DNA of 64,000 nucleotides, taken from positions 1 through 64,000 of the forward strand of contig NZ_VIJZ01000002.1 in the NCBI RefSeq assembly GCF_006874425.1. The letters are read 5' to 3'. The notes under the pieces are model-generated. The model did not search any database and was not told where the DNA came from. It saw nothing but the letters and a program-made list of their open reading frames with translations. Within the stretch, counting starts at the first letter, position 1. Each line of letters starts with the position of its first letter. The position numbers and the translations under genes are program-made. Shown here one piece after another: positions 55,544 through 63,841 of the stretch. This DNA is from Paenibacillus ottowii (lineage in GTDB: Bacteria > Bacillota > Bacilli > Paenibacillales > Paenibacillaceae).

Positions 55544-56020
55544 TTATGTTCCGCTCCGGTGGTCGAATCCGTTAAATTGCTTAAGCAATTGGATGAATTC
55601 ATGGAGCTCTTCATCTTTCCAGTTCAAAATTCGTTCATAGAAAACCGACTCTTTCTCCTTAAGTGCATCAATTAATTTTTGCTGTCCATGCTCGGTAAGA
55701 GACAACACAACTCCCCGTCCATCACTTTGGGATGTCTCTCTGTTCAAATATCCCAAAGACTGGAGCTGTTTGACAAGACGACTCACTGAACTTCGATCCA
55801 TCGCAGTTGATTCCGCTAAAGTCGCAGCGTTCGTTGGGCCATAAGAATACAGCCAACGAACAATATGGAAGGCGGCAGGTTGTAAGGAGGAATCAAATTT
55901 CGCAGCAGCTCTGACATTCAGGGCATGTGAAGCACTGATGAGTGCGTTAAGCTGTTCCCCTAACTCAATCTCCAATTTCGCCCTCGGTTCATCTTTGACT
56001 TTATTATATTTCATCCTCAA
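55544..56020 (-). CDS. MarR-family transcriptional regulator
   Basis: 158 codons, probably starting at ATG 56014 (MKYNKVKDEP) after GGAAGGTGATTGAGG. The winged helix reads YGPTNAATLAESTAMDRSSVSRLVKQLQSLGYLNRE, with the wing QSDGRGVVLSLTEHG. It is divergent from an SDR gene with two palindromic operator-like sites (TTGA-N6-TCAA) between them, so it likely represses itself and the SDR gene. The ligand is unknown. Confidence 0.92.
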   Translation of the reverse strand: MRMKYNKVKDEPRAKLEIELGEQLNALISASHALNVRAAAKFDSSLQPAAFHIVRWLYSYGPTNAATLAESTAMDRSSVSRLVKQLQSLGYLNRETSQSDGRGVVLSLTEHGQQKLIDALKEKESVFYERILNWKDEELHEFIQLLKQFNGFDHRSGT

Positions 56021-56061
56021 TCACCTTCCTCTCGATCAAAAAATCATCAGCACAAATTTGA

Positions 56062-56103
56062 TTGACATATATCAACTAAATTATTATAGTGGACATATGT
56101 CAA
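56062..56103. promoter_or_regulatory. Overlapping divergent promoters with MarR-type operators
   Basis: Plus: TTGACA (56062-56067), 17 nt, TATAGT (56085-56090). Minus: TTGACA (56098-56103), 17 nt, TTTAGT (56075-56080). Palindromes TTGACATATATCAA (56062-56075) and TGGACATATGTCAA (56090-56103) cover the -35 elements. Confidence 0.75.
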
Positions 56104-56162
56104 TCAAATATGCTAACTCACCGGATTGACTGCTCCAATAAATTGTAACACATGAAGGAGAA

Positions 56163-57047
56163 ATGACGATGTCCAAAAGTGCTGTTGTTGTCATAACAGG
56201 CGCCACGAGTGGCCTTGGACAGCTAGTCGCAATTGAATTGGGAAGACGTGGTTGCTTTGATCTTGTTTTGACTGCCAGGAGTAAGGAACGTGCTGAAGCT
56301 ACAAGAAAAAAGATTGAGCTGGTTAACGCGTCAGCAAAAGTTGACTTTTTTTATGGAGATTTATCAGTACTGAAGGATGTTCAACGTATCGGGAGTGAAA
56401 TAACCGCCGCATACCCTAAAATTGATGTGCTGTTAAACAATGCGGGAATCCATGCTTTTGAGCAACGCATTACCTCTGAGGGATTACCCGAAATGATAGC
56501 CATAAATTATTTATCGCCGTGGCTGTTAACTTATACGCTAAAACCGTGCCTTCAGAACGTAGGTAAGGCCAGAGTTGTCAATGTTGCCTCCGAAGCTTCA
56601 CGCCGTCACGGAGTTTTAAAGCTCCCTGAGGATTTAACAGATACAACTCCCTTTAATGCTCGGGGCTCATCCCCCATTTATGGTAAAACCAAATTATTGA
56701 ATATTATGTTCACTGCTGAACTGGCAAAACGGTGGTCGGATACGGGAATCAGTGTAAATGCACTAAATCCAGGATTCAATGTTAGCGGTTTGGGACGAGA
56801 ACTTTGGTTTGCCCCTCTATTGGAACGATTGCTGAAGTTTTTCCGCCTTGGGGATCCGCGAAGAGGAGCAGATATCATCACCCGATTGATTGTAGAGCCG
56901 GAATATCATAAAAAAACAGGTGGATACTTTAACGTCAGAACCGGGAAATCTATTAAACCAGTGTTACCTGGCAGTGATCCTCAGATGCAGCAAAAACTAT
57001 GGAAAGCCACAGAAGAATTACTAGAACAAAAGGGATTCCTTCCATAA
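56163..57047 (+). CDS. Short-chain dehydrogenase/reductase
   Basis: An SDR of 292-294 residues. The nucleotide site is ITGATSGLGQLVAIELG, then VLLNNAGIHAF, the catalytic Ser in VNVASEASRRHG and Tyr-x3-Lys in PIYGKTKLLN. It is of the retinol-dehydrogenase/WWOX-like length with a C-terminal extension. The start may be 56163 or 56169, the latter 8 nt after AAGGAG. Its substrate is unknown. The divergent MarR regulator suggests induction by a small molecule. Confidence 0.9.
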   Translation: MTMSKSAVVVITGATSGLGQLVAIELGRRGCFDLVLTARSKERAEATRKKIELVNASAKVDFFYGDLSVLKDVQRIGSEITAAYPKIDVLLNNAGIHAFEQRITSEGLPEMIAINYLSPWLLTYTLKPCLQNVGKARVVNVASEASRRHGVLKLPEDLTDTTPFNARGSSPIYGKTKLLNIMFTAELAKRWSDTGISVNALNPGFNVSGLGRELWFAPLLERLLKFFRLGDPRRGADIITRLIVEPEYHKKTGGYFNVRTGKSIKPVLPGSDPQMQQKLWKATEELLEQKGFLP

Positions 57048-57049
57048 AC

Positions 57050-57083
57050 AAAAAAGACTCATACCAGATACCCAGCAGAGTCC
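57050..57083 (-). terminator. Possible terminator after the glycosyltransferase gene
   Basis: On the minus strand GGACTC...GAGTC with a 15-20 nt loop, then TTTTTTG. Weak stem. Confidence 0.5.
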
Positions 57084-57148
57084 TCCTATTCTATATTCAA
57101 CCAACTAATGTGCCAAAAGAGTATCACCGATCCAACCGGATTACTTGC

Positions 57149-58030
57149 TTAATACGGAATATGGGATATGCATCGTGAAAACGCCGTGTTTAACATTTCT
57201 TGGTTATAAATCAAATGCTTACTATTTTGACCTAGCACCCAGTTGGCAAAACCTAAGGCTCTGCTGTAACTATTATAATCGTAGGGATTAATCTTGAACC
57301 CTAGAATGTCCAGCATAATCTGATTCTCTTCATCTGATAATTCCAAGCCTAACTTGCTAAACTGTCTTTGACGAATTCTCCGCGCGGTAGCATCCTGTAT
57401 AGCTCTATGCTGATTGGATACTTGTCCATTATGTTGACGATAATACAATACGTTTATGGGCAGGTTCGCCATTTGTACCTGGAAAGCTAATCGGTTCCAC
57501 AGCTCGTAGTCTTCGGCATGGAGATAATTGCTATCATATTGAACACCAAGCCGATGGATCATGCTAGTACGCATTATTATGGCGGGATGGCAGATACAAC
57601 AATGAAATAGCAACCATGTTTTAATTTCTTCATGACTGGCCGGATTTACTTTCATTGTTCCCCCACTTGACGTAGTAAAAGCAGCTCCACATACATCAAC
57701 CAATGGATTTTGATCCATAAATGCTATTTGTATAGCTAGTCGATCTGGCGTAGATATATCATCGCTATCCATACGAACGATATATTCACCATTAGCCTTC
57801 TTTAATCCTTCATTTAGAGAAGCGACCAATCCTCGATTGGTTTTATGAAAGATTTTTATCACCCTAGGATCTGTTATTTGTGAGATAAGAAAGGTAGATC
57901 CATCTGTCGAACCATCATCAATAACAATTAATTCAAAATCCGAATAGGTTTGAACCAAAATACTGTGTATTGCTTCCAAGACAAAATCCACATTATTATA
58001 AACAGGCAGTATGACTGAAGCACGTGGCAC
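57149..58030 (-). CDS. Family 2 glycosyltransferase
   Basis: 293 residues, GTG start after GGAGGGAG. The GT-A fold is clear: SVILPVYNNVDFVLEAI, VIDDGSTDGS, the DxD motif in VRMDSDDIS and HAEDYELWNRL as the acceptor-binding ED. The C-terminal half has no membrane helix. GT2 enzymes transfer sugars to polysaccharides, lipids or proteins; the acceptor cannot be told. It is isolated, with no other cell-surface polysaccharide genes near it. Confidence 0.9.
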   Translation of the reverse strand: MPRASVILPVYNNVDFVLEAIHSILVQTYSDFELIVIDDGSTDGSTFLISQITDPRVIKIFHKTNRGLVASLNEGLKKANGEYIVRMDSDDISTPDRLAIQIAFMDQNPLVDVCGAAFTTSSGGTMKVNPASHEEIKTWLLFHCCICHPAIIMRTSMIHRLGVQYDSNYLHAEDYELWNRLAFQVQMANLPINVLYYRQHNGQVSNQHRAIQDATARRIRQRQFSKLGLELSDEENQIMLDILGFKINPYDYNSYSRALGFANWVLGQNSKHLIYNQEMLNTAFSRCISHIPY

Positions 58031-58446
58031 AATACTCCCTCCATTTCATATTTTAAAAATGGAATCAGTAACAAAGAGACAAAACAACCTCCCTGCTTTT
58101 GGATAGCTGTTCCTTCTATATCCCTCATGTTCTAAGGTATGTTCTAAAATACTTTTCGAAGCGGCTTCTCGGTAATATACTATGCCCTTTTAAGTATTTA
58201 GCTGGAATTTATTTTCCTTTTCTTTTATATGATGAGATGTATCGAAGTATCGTATAAAACAAAATAGGTTCACTAGTCGCATCAAAGATTGGTTTGAATA
58301 TTCAAGCTACAGAATCTAGTTAAATAATAATATTCCAAATTACGTTGACAAAATAAGTTATAAATTTGTACAATTAGGAAAAAGTTTGGTTTCAATTCCA
58401 ACCTTCTTTGTAAACAAACATAGTGTACATAGCAGTAAAGTTATTT
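58031..58446. other. AT-rich gene-free region
   Basis: More than 400 bases between the GT2 and the FAD oxidoreductase without a recognisable frame. It contains the 5' leader of the oxidoreductase gene. Confidence 0.4.
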
Positions 58447-58474
58447 AGCGATTAGTATAATCGCTCTTTTTTTT
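58447..58474 (+). terminator. Terminator-like hairpin in the leader of the FAD oxidoreductase gene
   Basis: AGCGATT-agtat-AATCGCT followed by CTTTTTTTT, 50 nt upstream of the ATG. No gene on this strand ends nearby, so it is a candidate attenuator or the end of a short leader RNA. Confidence 0.65.
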
Positions 58475-58524
58475 CCTTTCCTTTTGCAAATGAGATCGTA
58501 TTCCATTTATGGTAAGGAGATAGA

Positions 58525-59994
58525 ATGATGGAACAAAATATAACATCTGTCGAACACTACACTCCAATTTTGATTGTTGGTACGGGGATCTCGGGACTCA
58601 CCGTTGCTTATTATTTATCAAAAAATAATATCAAATATACGATCACAACAAAAAAGAACGCCCCTAAACAAAGCAACTCTTTTCTCGCAGCCGCAAATAC
58701 ACGCGTTCCATCAGAGAATGATATTAATAATATTATTAATCTTACGATTGATAAATGTGGAGCAGATCGATCTGTTATTGAAACGCTTTATAGAAACTCC
58801 AACACAATTATAAATTTTTTTGAGGAATTAGGGATTTCGTATGAGAAAACATCATTTGGTATCATGCCTGAATGTATGATTAAATCACAGGGAGGAAAAA
58901 AATTAATTAATGGTTTGTTACAACATATTGAACAACCACTGTGTAATAAAATTTTGATTCATTTGGAAAAGTATGCACATGGAATTATCGCATTATTTTA
59001 TGACATACAATTAGATCAATTCATCAGAATATATACTAATTATTTGGTATTAGCTACAGGAGGATATGCGGCGCAATTTAGTTACAATGATAATTCACCG
59101 GGTTCGACTGGAGAAACGCTAATTTTAGCTAAAAAAATAGGTGCAAGATTAAAGGGAATGTCTACAGTAATGTGTCATCCTTGGTCCATATACAATGGAA
59201 GACAAATTTTATTGGGCGGAGTGGTATCTTTAAGTCAAGGGAAAATAGTAGATGAGGAAGGAATTCAATTATTAAAAGATAAGTATATTTGCGATGCTAT
59301 CGCTCAAGATGATTACCATGAAATGATTGACGAAATTTTACATTTTCAACTAGAATGCATCAAGCAAAAAAAGGATATGTACTTGGATATGAGCCATGCT
59401 AATGAAAATTTATTGAATGAAAGATTCAAAAAATATGGATTTAGCACTAATGTGGTTAAAAATAAAAGGATCAAAATTACACCAACGATGCATTATTCTT
59501 CAGGAGGAATCGAAATCAATGCTAATGGTGAAGCTATAAACTTAAATCGTGTTTTTGCTACAGGGGAAGCTCAATTCAATGGTGACCTTGGGATGGGAAG
59601 AATCCCTGGGCAAGCATTCGCATCAGGTATCGTTTTTGGTAAATTAATAGCTGACAAAATAGCTAATGAAGGTGTCTTCAATACGCAATACCCGTTTTCA
59701 TTTAAAGCTCCGCCTGAAACTATGCAGCTGTACTCAATAGAAGATAATGACTTTCCAATTGAAGAATTTCAGAAAGAGTTGTCCACTCTAATGGTAGATC
59801 TGCTCGCTCCCAATTCATCTATAGCTTCGCTGACACTCCATAAAAGAAAAATACAAAAAAGTCAGAACATGATATTAGGTAGAGCAAGAGGATCAGGAAA
59901 ACGATATGAGGATATTTTAACACTATTTTTTGGACATTCTGTCGCATTAGAAATTATAGAAGATCTTGAAGTAAAGGCATGCGTTAAAGGTTAA
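58525..59994 (+). CDS. FAD-binding (fumarate reductase/L-aspartate oxidase-like) oxidoreductase, AT-rich
   Basis: 489 residues with an N-terminal FAD motif VGTGISGLTVAYYLS and a second contact in LVLATGGYAAQFS. The substrate region carries THMHYSSGGIEIN-type (TMHYSSGGIEI) and GDLGMGRIPGQAFASG motifs, similar to the flavin subunit of fumarate reductase/L-aspartate oxidase, but the Ser-rich NSSWAQGG of NadB is replaced by SNSFLAAAN. A short helical tail (MVDLLAPNSSIASLTLHKRK) follows. Codon use is strongly AT-biased compared with neighbours, pointing to recent transfer. The substrate is unknown. The start follows AAGGAGATAGA (ATG 58525). Confidence 0.8.
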   Translation: MMEQNITSVEHYTPILIVGTGISGLTVAYYLSKNNIKYTITTKKNAPKQSNSFLAAANTRVPSENDINNIINLTIDKCGADRSVIETLYRNSNTIINFFEELGISYEKTSFGIMPECMIKSQGGKKLINGLLQHIEQPLCNKILIHLEKYAHGIIALFYDIQLDQFIRIYTNYLVLATGGYAAQFSYNDNSPGSTGETLILAKKIGARLKGMSTVMCHPWSIYNGRQILLGGVVSLSQGKIVDEEGIQLLKDKYICDAIAQDDYHEMIDEILHFQLECIKQKKDMYLDMSHANENLLNERFKKYGFSTNVVKNKRIKITPTMHYSSGGIEINANGEAINLNRVFATGEAQFNGDLGMGRIPGQAFASGIVFGKLIADKIANEGVFNTQYPFSFKAPPETMQLYSIEDNDFPIEEFQKELSTLMVDLLAPNSSIASLTLHKRKIQKSQNMILGRARGSGKRYEDILTLFFGHSVALEIIEDLEVKACVKG

Positions 59995-60257
59995 TAAACC
60001 TGGCAATGAGACATTCTCGTTTCTGCAAAGCCAATAAGCGCAAACTACTATGGCATGCATCCATATGTATAGCTATGACTCTGTGACCGGCATTCAGTTA
60101 ACCAAGAAAATCCAATCAGCCAAATCCAATAGGTGTTAACTTCTTATTTGAAGATTTTAGTGAAGATTAAACTAACTAGAAAATTAGTAATGGAAAATTG
60201 ACTCACGTTACATCACGTGTTGGTATGACTTTAGCCAATAACTGAATAAACACGTTT

Positions 60258-60350
60258 TCTAGGGTTCCGCAATCGCAAGATTGGTCTGGTCCGAGAGAAG
60301 ACGCACAGCCAAGTGGCTGTGGCACGGAGGGATAAAAGCCTGGAGAGATA
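60258..60350 (+). ncRNA. Guanidine-I (ykkC) riboswitch
   Basis: Conserved blocks in order: TCTAGGGTTCCGC, GGTCTGGTCCGAGAG, a GCACAGCC/GGCTGTGG hairpin, then CACGGAGGGATAAAAGCC. These match the ykkC/guanidine-I aptamer. A terminator hairpin follows at 60334-60391. In known cases guanidine lifts termination of exporter genes. Confidence 0.9.
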
Positions 60351-60391
60351 AACGCATTGTGCGTTTTATTTCCCAGGCTTTTATCTTTTTT
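60334..60391 (+). terminator. Terminator of the guanidine-I riboswitch expression platform
   Basis: AAAAGCCTGG (60334-60343) pairs with CCAGGCTTTT (60373-60382), overlapping the 3' end of the aptamer, with a nested AACGCA/TGCGTT hairpin and a TATCTTTTTT tail. Confidence 0.88.
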
Positions 60392-60432
60392 ATGGCTAAT
60401 TTTTTATTACGTAGTTTAAGGAGGAACGTGTT

Positions 60433-60595
60433 ATGAACAAAACGTGGATTTCAATCATTGTGGCAGCTATATTCGAAGTTGCTTGGATCACGTTGCTGTT
60501 ATTAGAGTGATTGGACTGAAAATGCTTAGTAAGAAGAAAGAAGAGGTGAAAGAAGTAAGAATTGGGTGTATTTGATTTTTGCAGGCATTTTGAAA
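60433..60595 (+). pseudogene. Decayed guanidine exporter locus (SMR-family pair)
   Basis: The ATG at 60433 after AAGGAGG starts MNKTWISIIVAAIFEVAW, the N-terminus of a small multidrug resistance (Gdx/SugE-type) protein. It then jumps to the C-terminal end of the same protein in another frame (VIGLKMLSKKKEEV), so an internal deletion removed most of the gene. Immediately after, NWVYLIFAGILK in a third frame looks like the start of the second SMR subunit, also broken. The riboswitch in front is intact. Confidence 0.75.
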
Positions 60596-60641
60596 GACTT
60601 TCACTTCGCTCCTACTTTTTCATAGAGGTAATTTTGTCCAA

Positions 60642-60669
60642 ACCATACTACCACGTACTTCATATACTA
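60642..60669 (+). promoter_or_regulatory. Sigma-K-like promoter before the 122-aa surface gene
   Basis: ACC at 60642-60644, 16-nt spacer, then CATATACTA (60661-60669), fitting the sigma-K consensus AC...N16...CATAnnnTA. It lies 30-60 nt upstream of the ATG at 60699. This is a pattern match, not a verified start site. Confidence 0.5.
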
Positions 60670-60698
60670 TAAAAAACAAATAGAGGGGTGTTGTTTTC

Positions 60699-61067
60699 AT
60701 GGCTTTTACAACAGGCATTATTACAAATACAGGAACTGTCTCCTCTGCAACAAATCTTGCAATTAACATCGGCAATGATAATCTTAGTTTTTCATCCAAC
60801 GTTGTGTATCATATCTACGTATGGAACAGTACGGTGAGTAAGGCACTGGTTTATGCAAGTTCACTGAATATCAATGCCAACACGAGTCAACTTCTTAATT
60901 TCAACATTGCAGGTAATTTTGCTTACGAAGTTCAGTTTCTCGTAACAGGAACGGTTCCGACAGATACAGTCATTACTGTATTTGGGACGGACTCATCTGG
61001 AAACGTAATTCCTTACCAAAAAGTATTACAACAAGACCTCACCCAAATCGCACAACTCAACCCATAA
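60699..61067 (+). CDS. Unrecognised 122-residue beta-rich protein, probable spore-surface type
   Basis: 122 residues after GAGGGGTGTTGTTTTC. The sequence is Ser/Thr/Asn-rich and predicted all-beta, with alternating hydrophobic patterns (TGIITNTGTVSSATN..., VYHIYVWNSTVSKALVYASS). There is no signal peptide, yet it looks like an extracellular or spore-surface protein. The sigma-K-like promoter upstream and the following Asp-box protein suggest the two are made in the mother cell. The family was not recognised. Confidence 0.65.
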   Translation: MAFTTGIITNTGTVSSATNLAINIGNDNLSFSSNVVYHIYVWNSTVSKALVYASSLNINANTSQLLNFNIAGNFAYEVQFLVTGTVPTDTVITVFGTDSSGNVIPYQKVLQQDLTQIAQLNP

Positions 61068-61106
61068 AAAAATTTCCATTATCCTTTAACAAAAGGAGAA
61101 GTCATC

Positions 61107-62324
61107 ATGGTAAATGTACAAATCTCACCAAGTACTAGTAGCCAATTTGAGCCCTCCATCGCCGTAAACTGGTTAAATCCCTCTGTTATGGTGGTGGTTG
61201 CTGTAGATTTAAGAACAGGACCAGCGGCTATTGGCTTGTACAGGTCAATCGATGCAGGTGCGACATGGAGCACAACGATACTCCCAACACCAGCCGGGTT
61301 CGCTAGCATCGAGTCCCCACATGTTGATTATATCTTCCCCAATTCCTTTGTCGTGGCGGCCCATGCCTTTGATTCAGACGGCCTCAGCGGTACAGTCGTC
61401 ACTTATACGTCCATAGATAACGCATCTTCGTTCGGACCGCCTGTTATTGTTAACCAGGGATATGGACAATTCGTCAATGACGATCAAGTAATTGTTACCA
61501 CTGATAAAGCCGGCTCCAGCCCGTTTTTTGGAAACATTTATACTGGTTATACACACGACTACAACACGCAATTTATACCCGGAAATACGATATTCTTCAA
61601 TCGTTCCATTGATGGAGGAAATACGTACTCGGCTCCATCCCTTCTCTCTTCAGTTAACGAATTTGAAGAATTCCCCGGGATGGCTATCACATTAAATGGA
61701 ATTCTTATCATAGGATGGATTACCCAGCCCCCCGATATAAGTGAATTTAACACTCGTACATCACAAGATGGTGGAACAGCCTTTGGAATTGAAACCCGAG
61801 TTACGCCCGTCGTTGTCCCACCTTCCCCGCTACCAGGATACCAGTTCAGGTGCCTGACATACCCTGTCATGGGAGGCGACATCTCGAATGCACCAACGAC
61901 GCGAGGAAATGTCTACGCTGTATGGCAAGACTTTCGGCAAGGCTATTCGGATATATTCCTCTCTGTCTCGACTAACTTTGGCGTCGATTGGGGTCCGCCT
62001 CAACCCATTACAAACAGTCCGGCGGGATCGCAGAACTTTTTTCCGGCCATTACAGTTTCTCCATCAGATGGGGCAGTTTTCGTTTCCTATTACACCAATC
62101 GAGTCAATGCGCCTAATCTTGACGTTTTTCTGGCTACCTCCAGAGATGGCGGAAATACATTTACCAACACTCGCATAACGACCACTTCAATCAGTGTGGC
62201 AGGGCTAACCTTGATCGGAGACTACATTGGCAATGCCGTTGTCCCGCAGACAGACCGTCTTGTAACGGTTTGGACAGACACCCGAACCGGAACTGAAAAC
62301 ATTTGGTTTGACGATAACCAATAA
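61107..62324 (+). CDS. Asp-box (BNR) repeat beta-propeller protein, sialidase-like
   Basis: 405 residues after AAAAGGAGAAGTCATC. At least four Asp-box motifs are visible: RSIDAGATWS, RSIDGGNTYS, TSRDGGNTF, plus weaker TSQDGGTAFG. These mark a sialidase-type beta-propeller. There is no signal peptide, membrane helix or obvious RIP/catalytic Arg triad identified, so enzyme activity is not claimed. A carbohydrate-binding surface protein on the spore is plausible, alongside the preceding gene. Confidence 0.75.
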   Translation: MVNVQISPSTSSQFEPSIAVNWLNPSVMVVVAVDLRTGPAAIGLYRSIDAGATWSTTILPTPAGFASIESPHVDYIFPNSFVVAAHAFDSDGLSGTVVTYTSIDNASSFGPPVIVNQGYGQFVNDDQVIVTTDKAGSSPFFGNIYTGYTHDYNTQFIPGNTIFFNRSIDGGNTYSAPSLLSSVNEFEEFPGMAITLNGILIIGWITQPPDISEFNTRTSQDGGTAFGIETRVTPVVVPPSPLPGYQFRCLTYPVMGGDISNAPTTRGNVYAVWQDFRQGYSDIFLSVSTNFGVDWGPPQPITNSPAGSQNFFPAITVSPSDGAVFVSYYTNRVNAPNLDVFLATSRDGGNTFTNTRITTTSISVAGLTLIGDYIGNAVVPQTDRLVTVWTDTRTGTENIWFDDNQ

Positions 62325-62362
62325 ACCCTAAGATCTCAAATTTTGAAACAAAGTGAATTAAA

Positions 62363-62394
62363 AACACCTTACCAGCCGAAGCCAATAAGGTGTT
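62363..62394 (-). terminator. Terminator after the YjcZ-like gene, possibly shared
   Basis: AACACCTTA / TAAGGTGTT arms of 9 nt with a loop holding GCTTCGGC; on the minus strand it runs into TTTTTAATTC. It lies between the convergent Asp-box gene (plus) and the YjcZ-like gene (minus). Confidence 0.75.
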
Positions 62395-62436
62395 AGTTAA
62401 ATGAAGAGAGAGCATCCAACCGCTATCTTAAGAAAG

Positions 62437-62544
62437 TTAAATCCAACACGATTTAAGGATGATAACCAAGAGGATATAGAGCACCAAGATTGCCGTTGTA
62501 GAAGTCCACGCACCGCAAATAGCTGGACCTGCGCATCCACTCAT
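62437..62544 (-). CDS. YjcZ-like small sporulation membrane peptide
   Basis: A 35-codon gene with RBS AAGGAGG and 9-nt spacing. The sequence starts MSGCAGPAICGAWTSTTAIL and continues with a hydrophobic helix LVLYILLVII ending in KSCW. This layout (Gly/Cys-rich start, then WTST and a single membrane helix) is that of the YjcZ-family peptides found in spore formers. A CATATATTA sequence like the sigma-K -10 lies 32-40 nt upstream (minus strand, 62576-62584). It is preceded by the remains of an IS element. Confidence 0.7.
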   Translation of the reverse strand: MSGCAGPAICGAWTSTTAILVLYILLVIILKSCWI

Positions 62545-62643
62545 AGCTTTAGCCCTCCTTTATTTGTCGTCACTTTAATATATGTGTAAATACACTCTGT
62601 GACCGGGCGTTTAGGTAAATAGAAAAATCCCCGCCCACCGTTA

Positions 62644-63648
62644 TGAACTGACCCCAAAACGTTAAACACAGACAGACTTAGGCTGCTACAGAGGACTGAA
62701 TGCGTTATTCTACGGGCGGACAGTCCTCTGAGCTTTTGTTTGGTTCTTCGATAGTTGTAATAGTATATATATTGATGTAGTTCTTGAATGAAATGTTCAA
62801 TGGATTCAAATTCTTGTATGTAAAGAAGTTCCTTCTTTAAGATTCCAAAGAAATTCTCTATCACGGAGTTATCCAGGCAGTTCCCTCGGCGTGACACACT
62901 TTGCGTGACTCCTCTCTCAGAGAGCATATACCGATAGCGCTTTTGTTGATATTGCCACCATTGATCAGAGTGCAGAATGAAATTGTGTTGCTTCTCTGGT
63001 AGCTTCTGTCTTATGATTGATTGGAGTCATTTTGCGAATCTCTCTGGTCATGATTCGGTATCCTGCTCGACATTTTAATTCATCATTAAATAAACGCCTC
63101 ATTTCTGTTTTCACATCGGCGTACTTATCAGGCTTGTTCTACTTTTTCACATGATAATAGTAAGTGCTTCGAGGAATGCCTGCAATGTTGACAAGCTCTT
63201 TCACGTTAAATTCATGCCTTAGCTCGTAAATCACATGAGCTTTGTCATCGTTTGTAATGAGTTTTTTTTCTGCACTAAGGCATTCATTTTTTTTAGGTAC
63301 GTAACCTCCATACGAAGGCGTCGGTTTTCCTTATTCAGCTCGTCTATAACACTTTCATTTGCCTCCAATTCTTTCTGTGGCTCTTTATTAGCTGTACGTC
63401 TACTTTTTCACAGGAGCTTTATAACTCAAATGGTTCTCATGCATATCTTCTAATATGTACTGCTTTTGTTCTCCAGTAAAAGTTCTGTGCCATACTTACG
63501 TGCTGCTTCATTCTCAGACAGCGCCCCTCAAGTACAACTATAGCAACTTTAATTCATATTTCTTCGCTGTATTTAACCATAAAGTAAAATCCGCCCCCTT
63601 TCTTCTTAGCGGATTATACCAAGTGTTTAAGATTTGGGGTGCGGTTCA
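62644..63648 (-). mobile_element. Collapsed IS3-family (IS150-like) insertion sequence
   Basis: Terminal repeats TGAACTGACCCCAAA at 62644-62658 and, inverted, TGAACCGCACCCCAAA ending at 63648 bracket about 1.0 kb. OrfA-like pieces (MVKYSEEI near 63580, EANESVIDELNKENRRLRME near 63350) and OrfB-like pieces (VKELVNIAGIPRSTYYYHV near 63190, and the C-terminal part below) are in changing frames with stops. An intact element of this group is usually about 1.4 kb, so an internal piece is missing. Confidence 0.85.
62700..62985 (-). pseudogene. Transposase OrfB fragment (IS3 family)
   Basis: On the minus strand the frame contains ILHSDQWWQYQ (second catalytic Asp region), then SRRGNCLDNSVIENFFGILKK with the DDE Glu, and YYYNYRRTKQKLRGLS. 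It then frameshifts (the C-terminal LSPVEYR-like end is in another frame). The stretch encoding the first catalytic Asp is missing upstream, so the transposase is inactive. Confidence 0.85.
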
Positions 63649-63841
63649 GTTAAGGTTGCAGGGATTGGCCTTGCTTACGTTTGAGCCCTCCAACTCACAT
63701 CCTTTAGTTGAATAACCTGACTATGTGACTGAACATATGTGACTGAACAGTCACAGTAACAATAAACAAAAACTAGCTGCAATGATTAAAGTACTATTTT
63801 TTAGTATTTTAATCATTTATTATAAAAAGAGGACATGGATA

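Noticed and set aside
62401..62589. Plus-strand 62-codon frame
   Set aside because: Antisense to the YjcZ-like gene, which has a strong RBS and family features.
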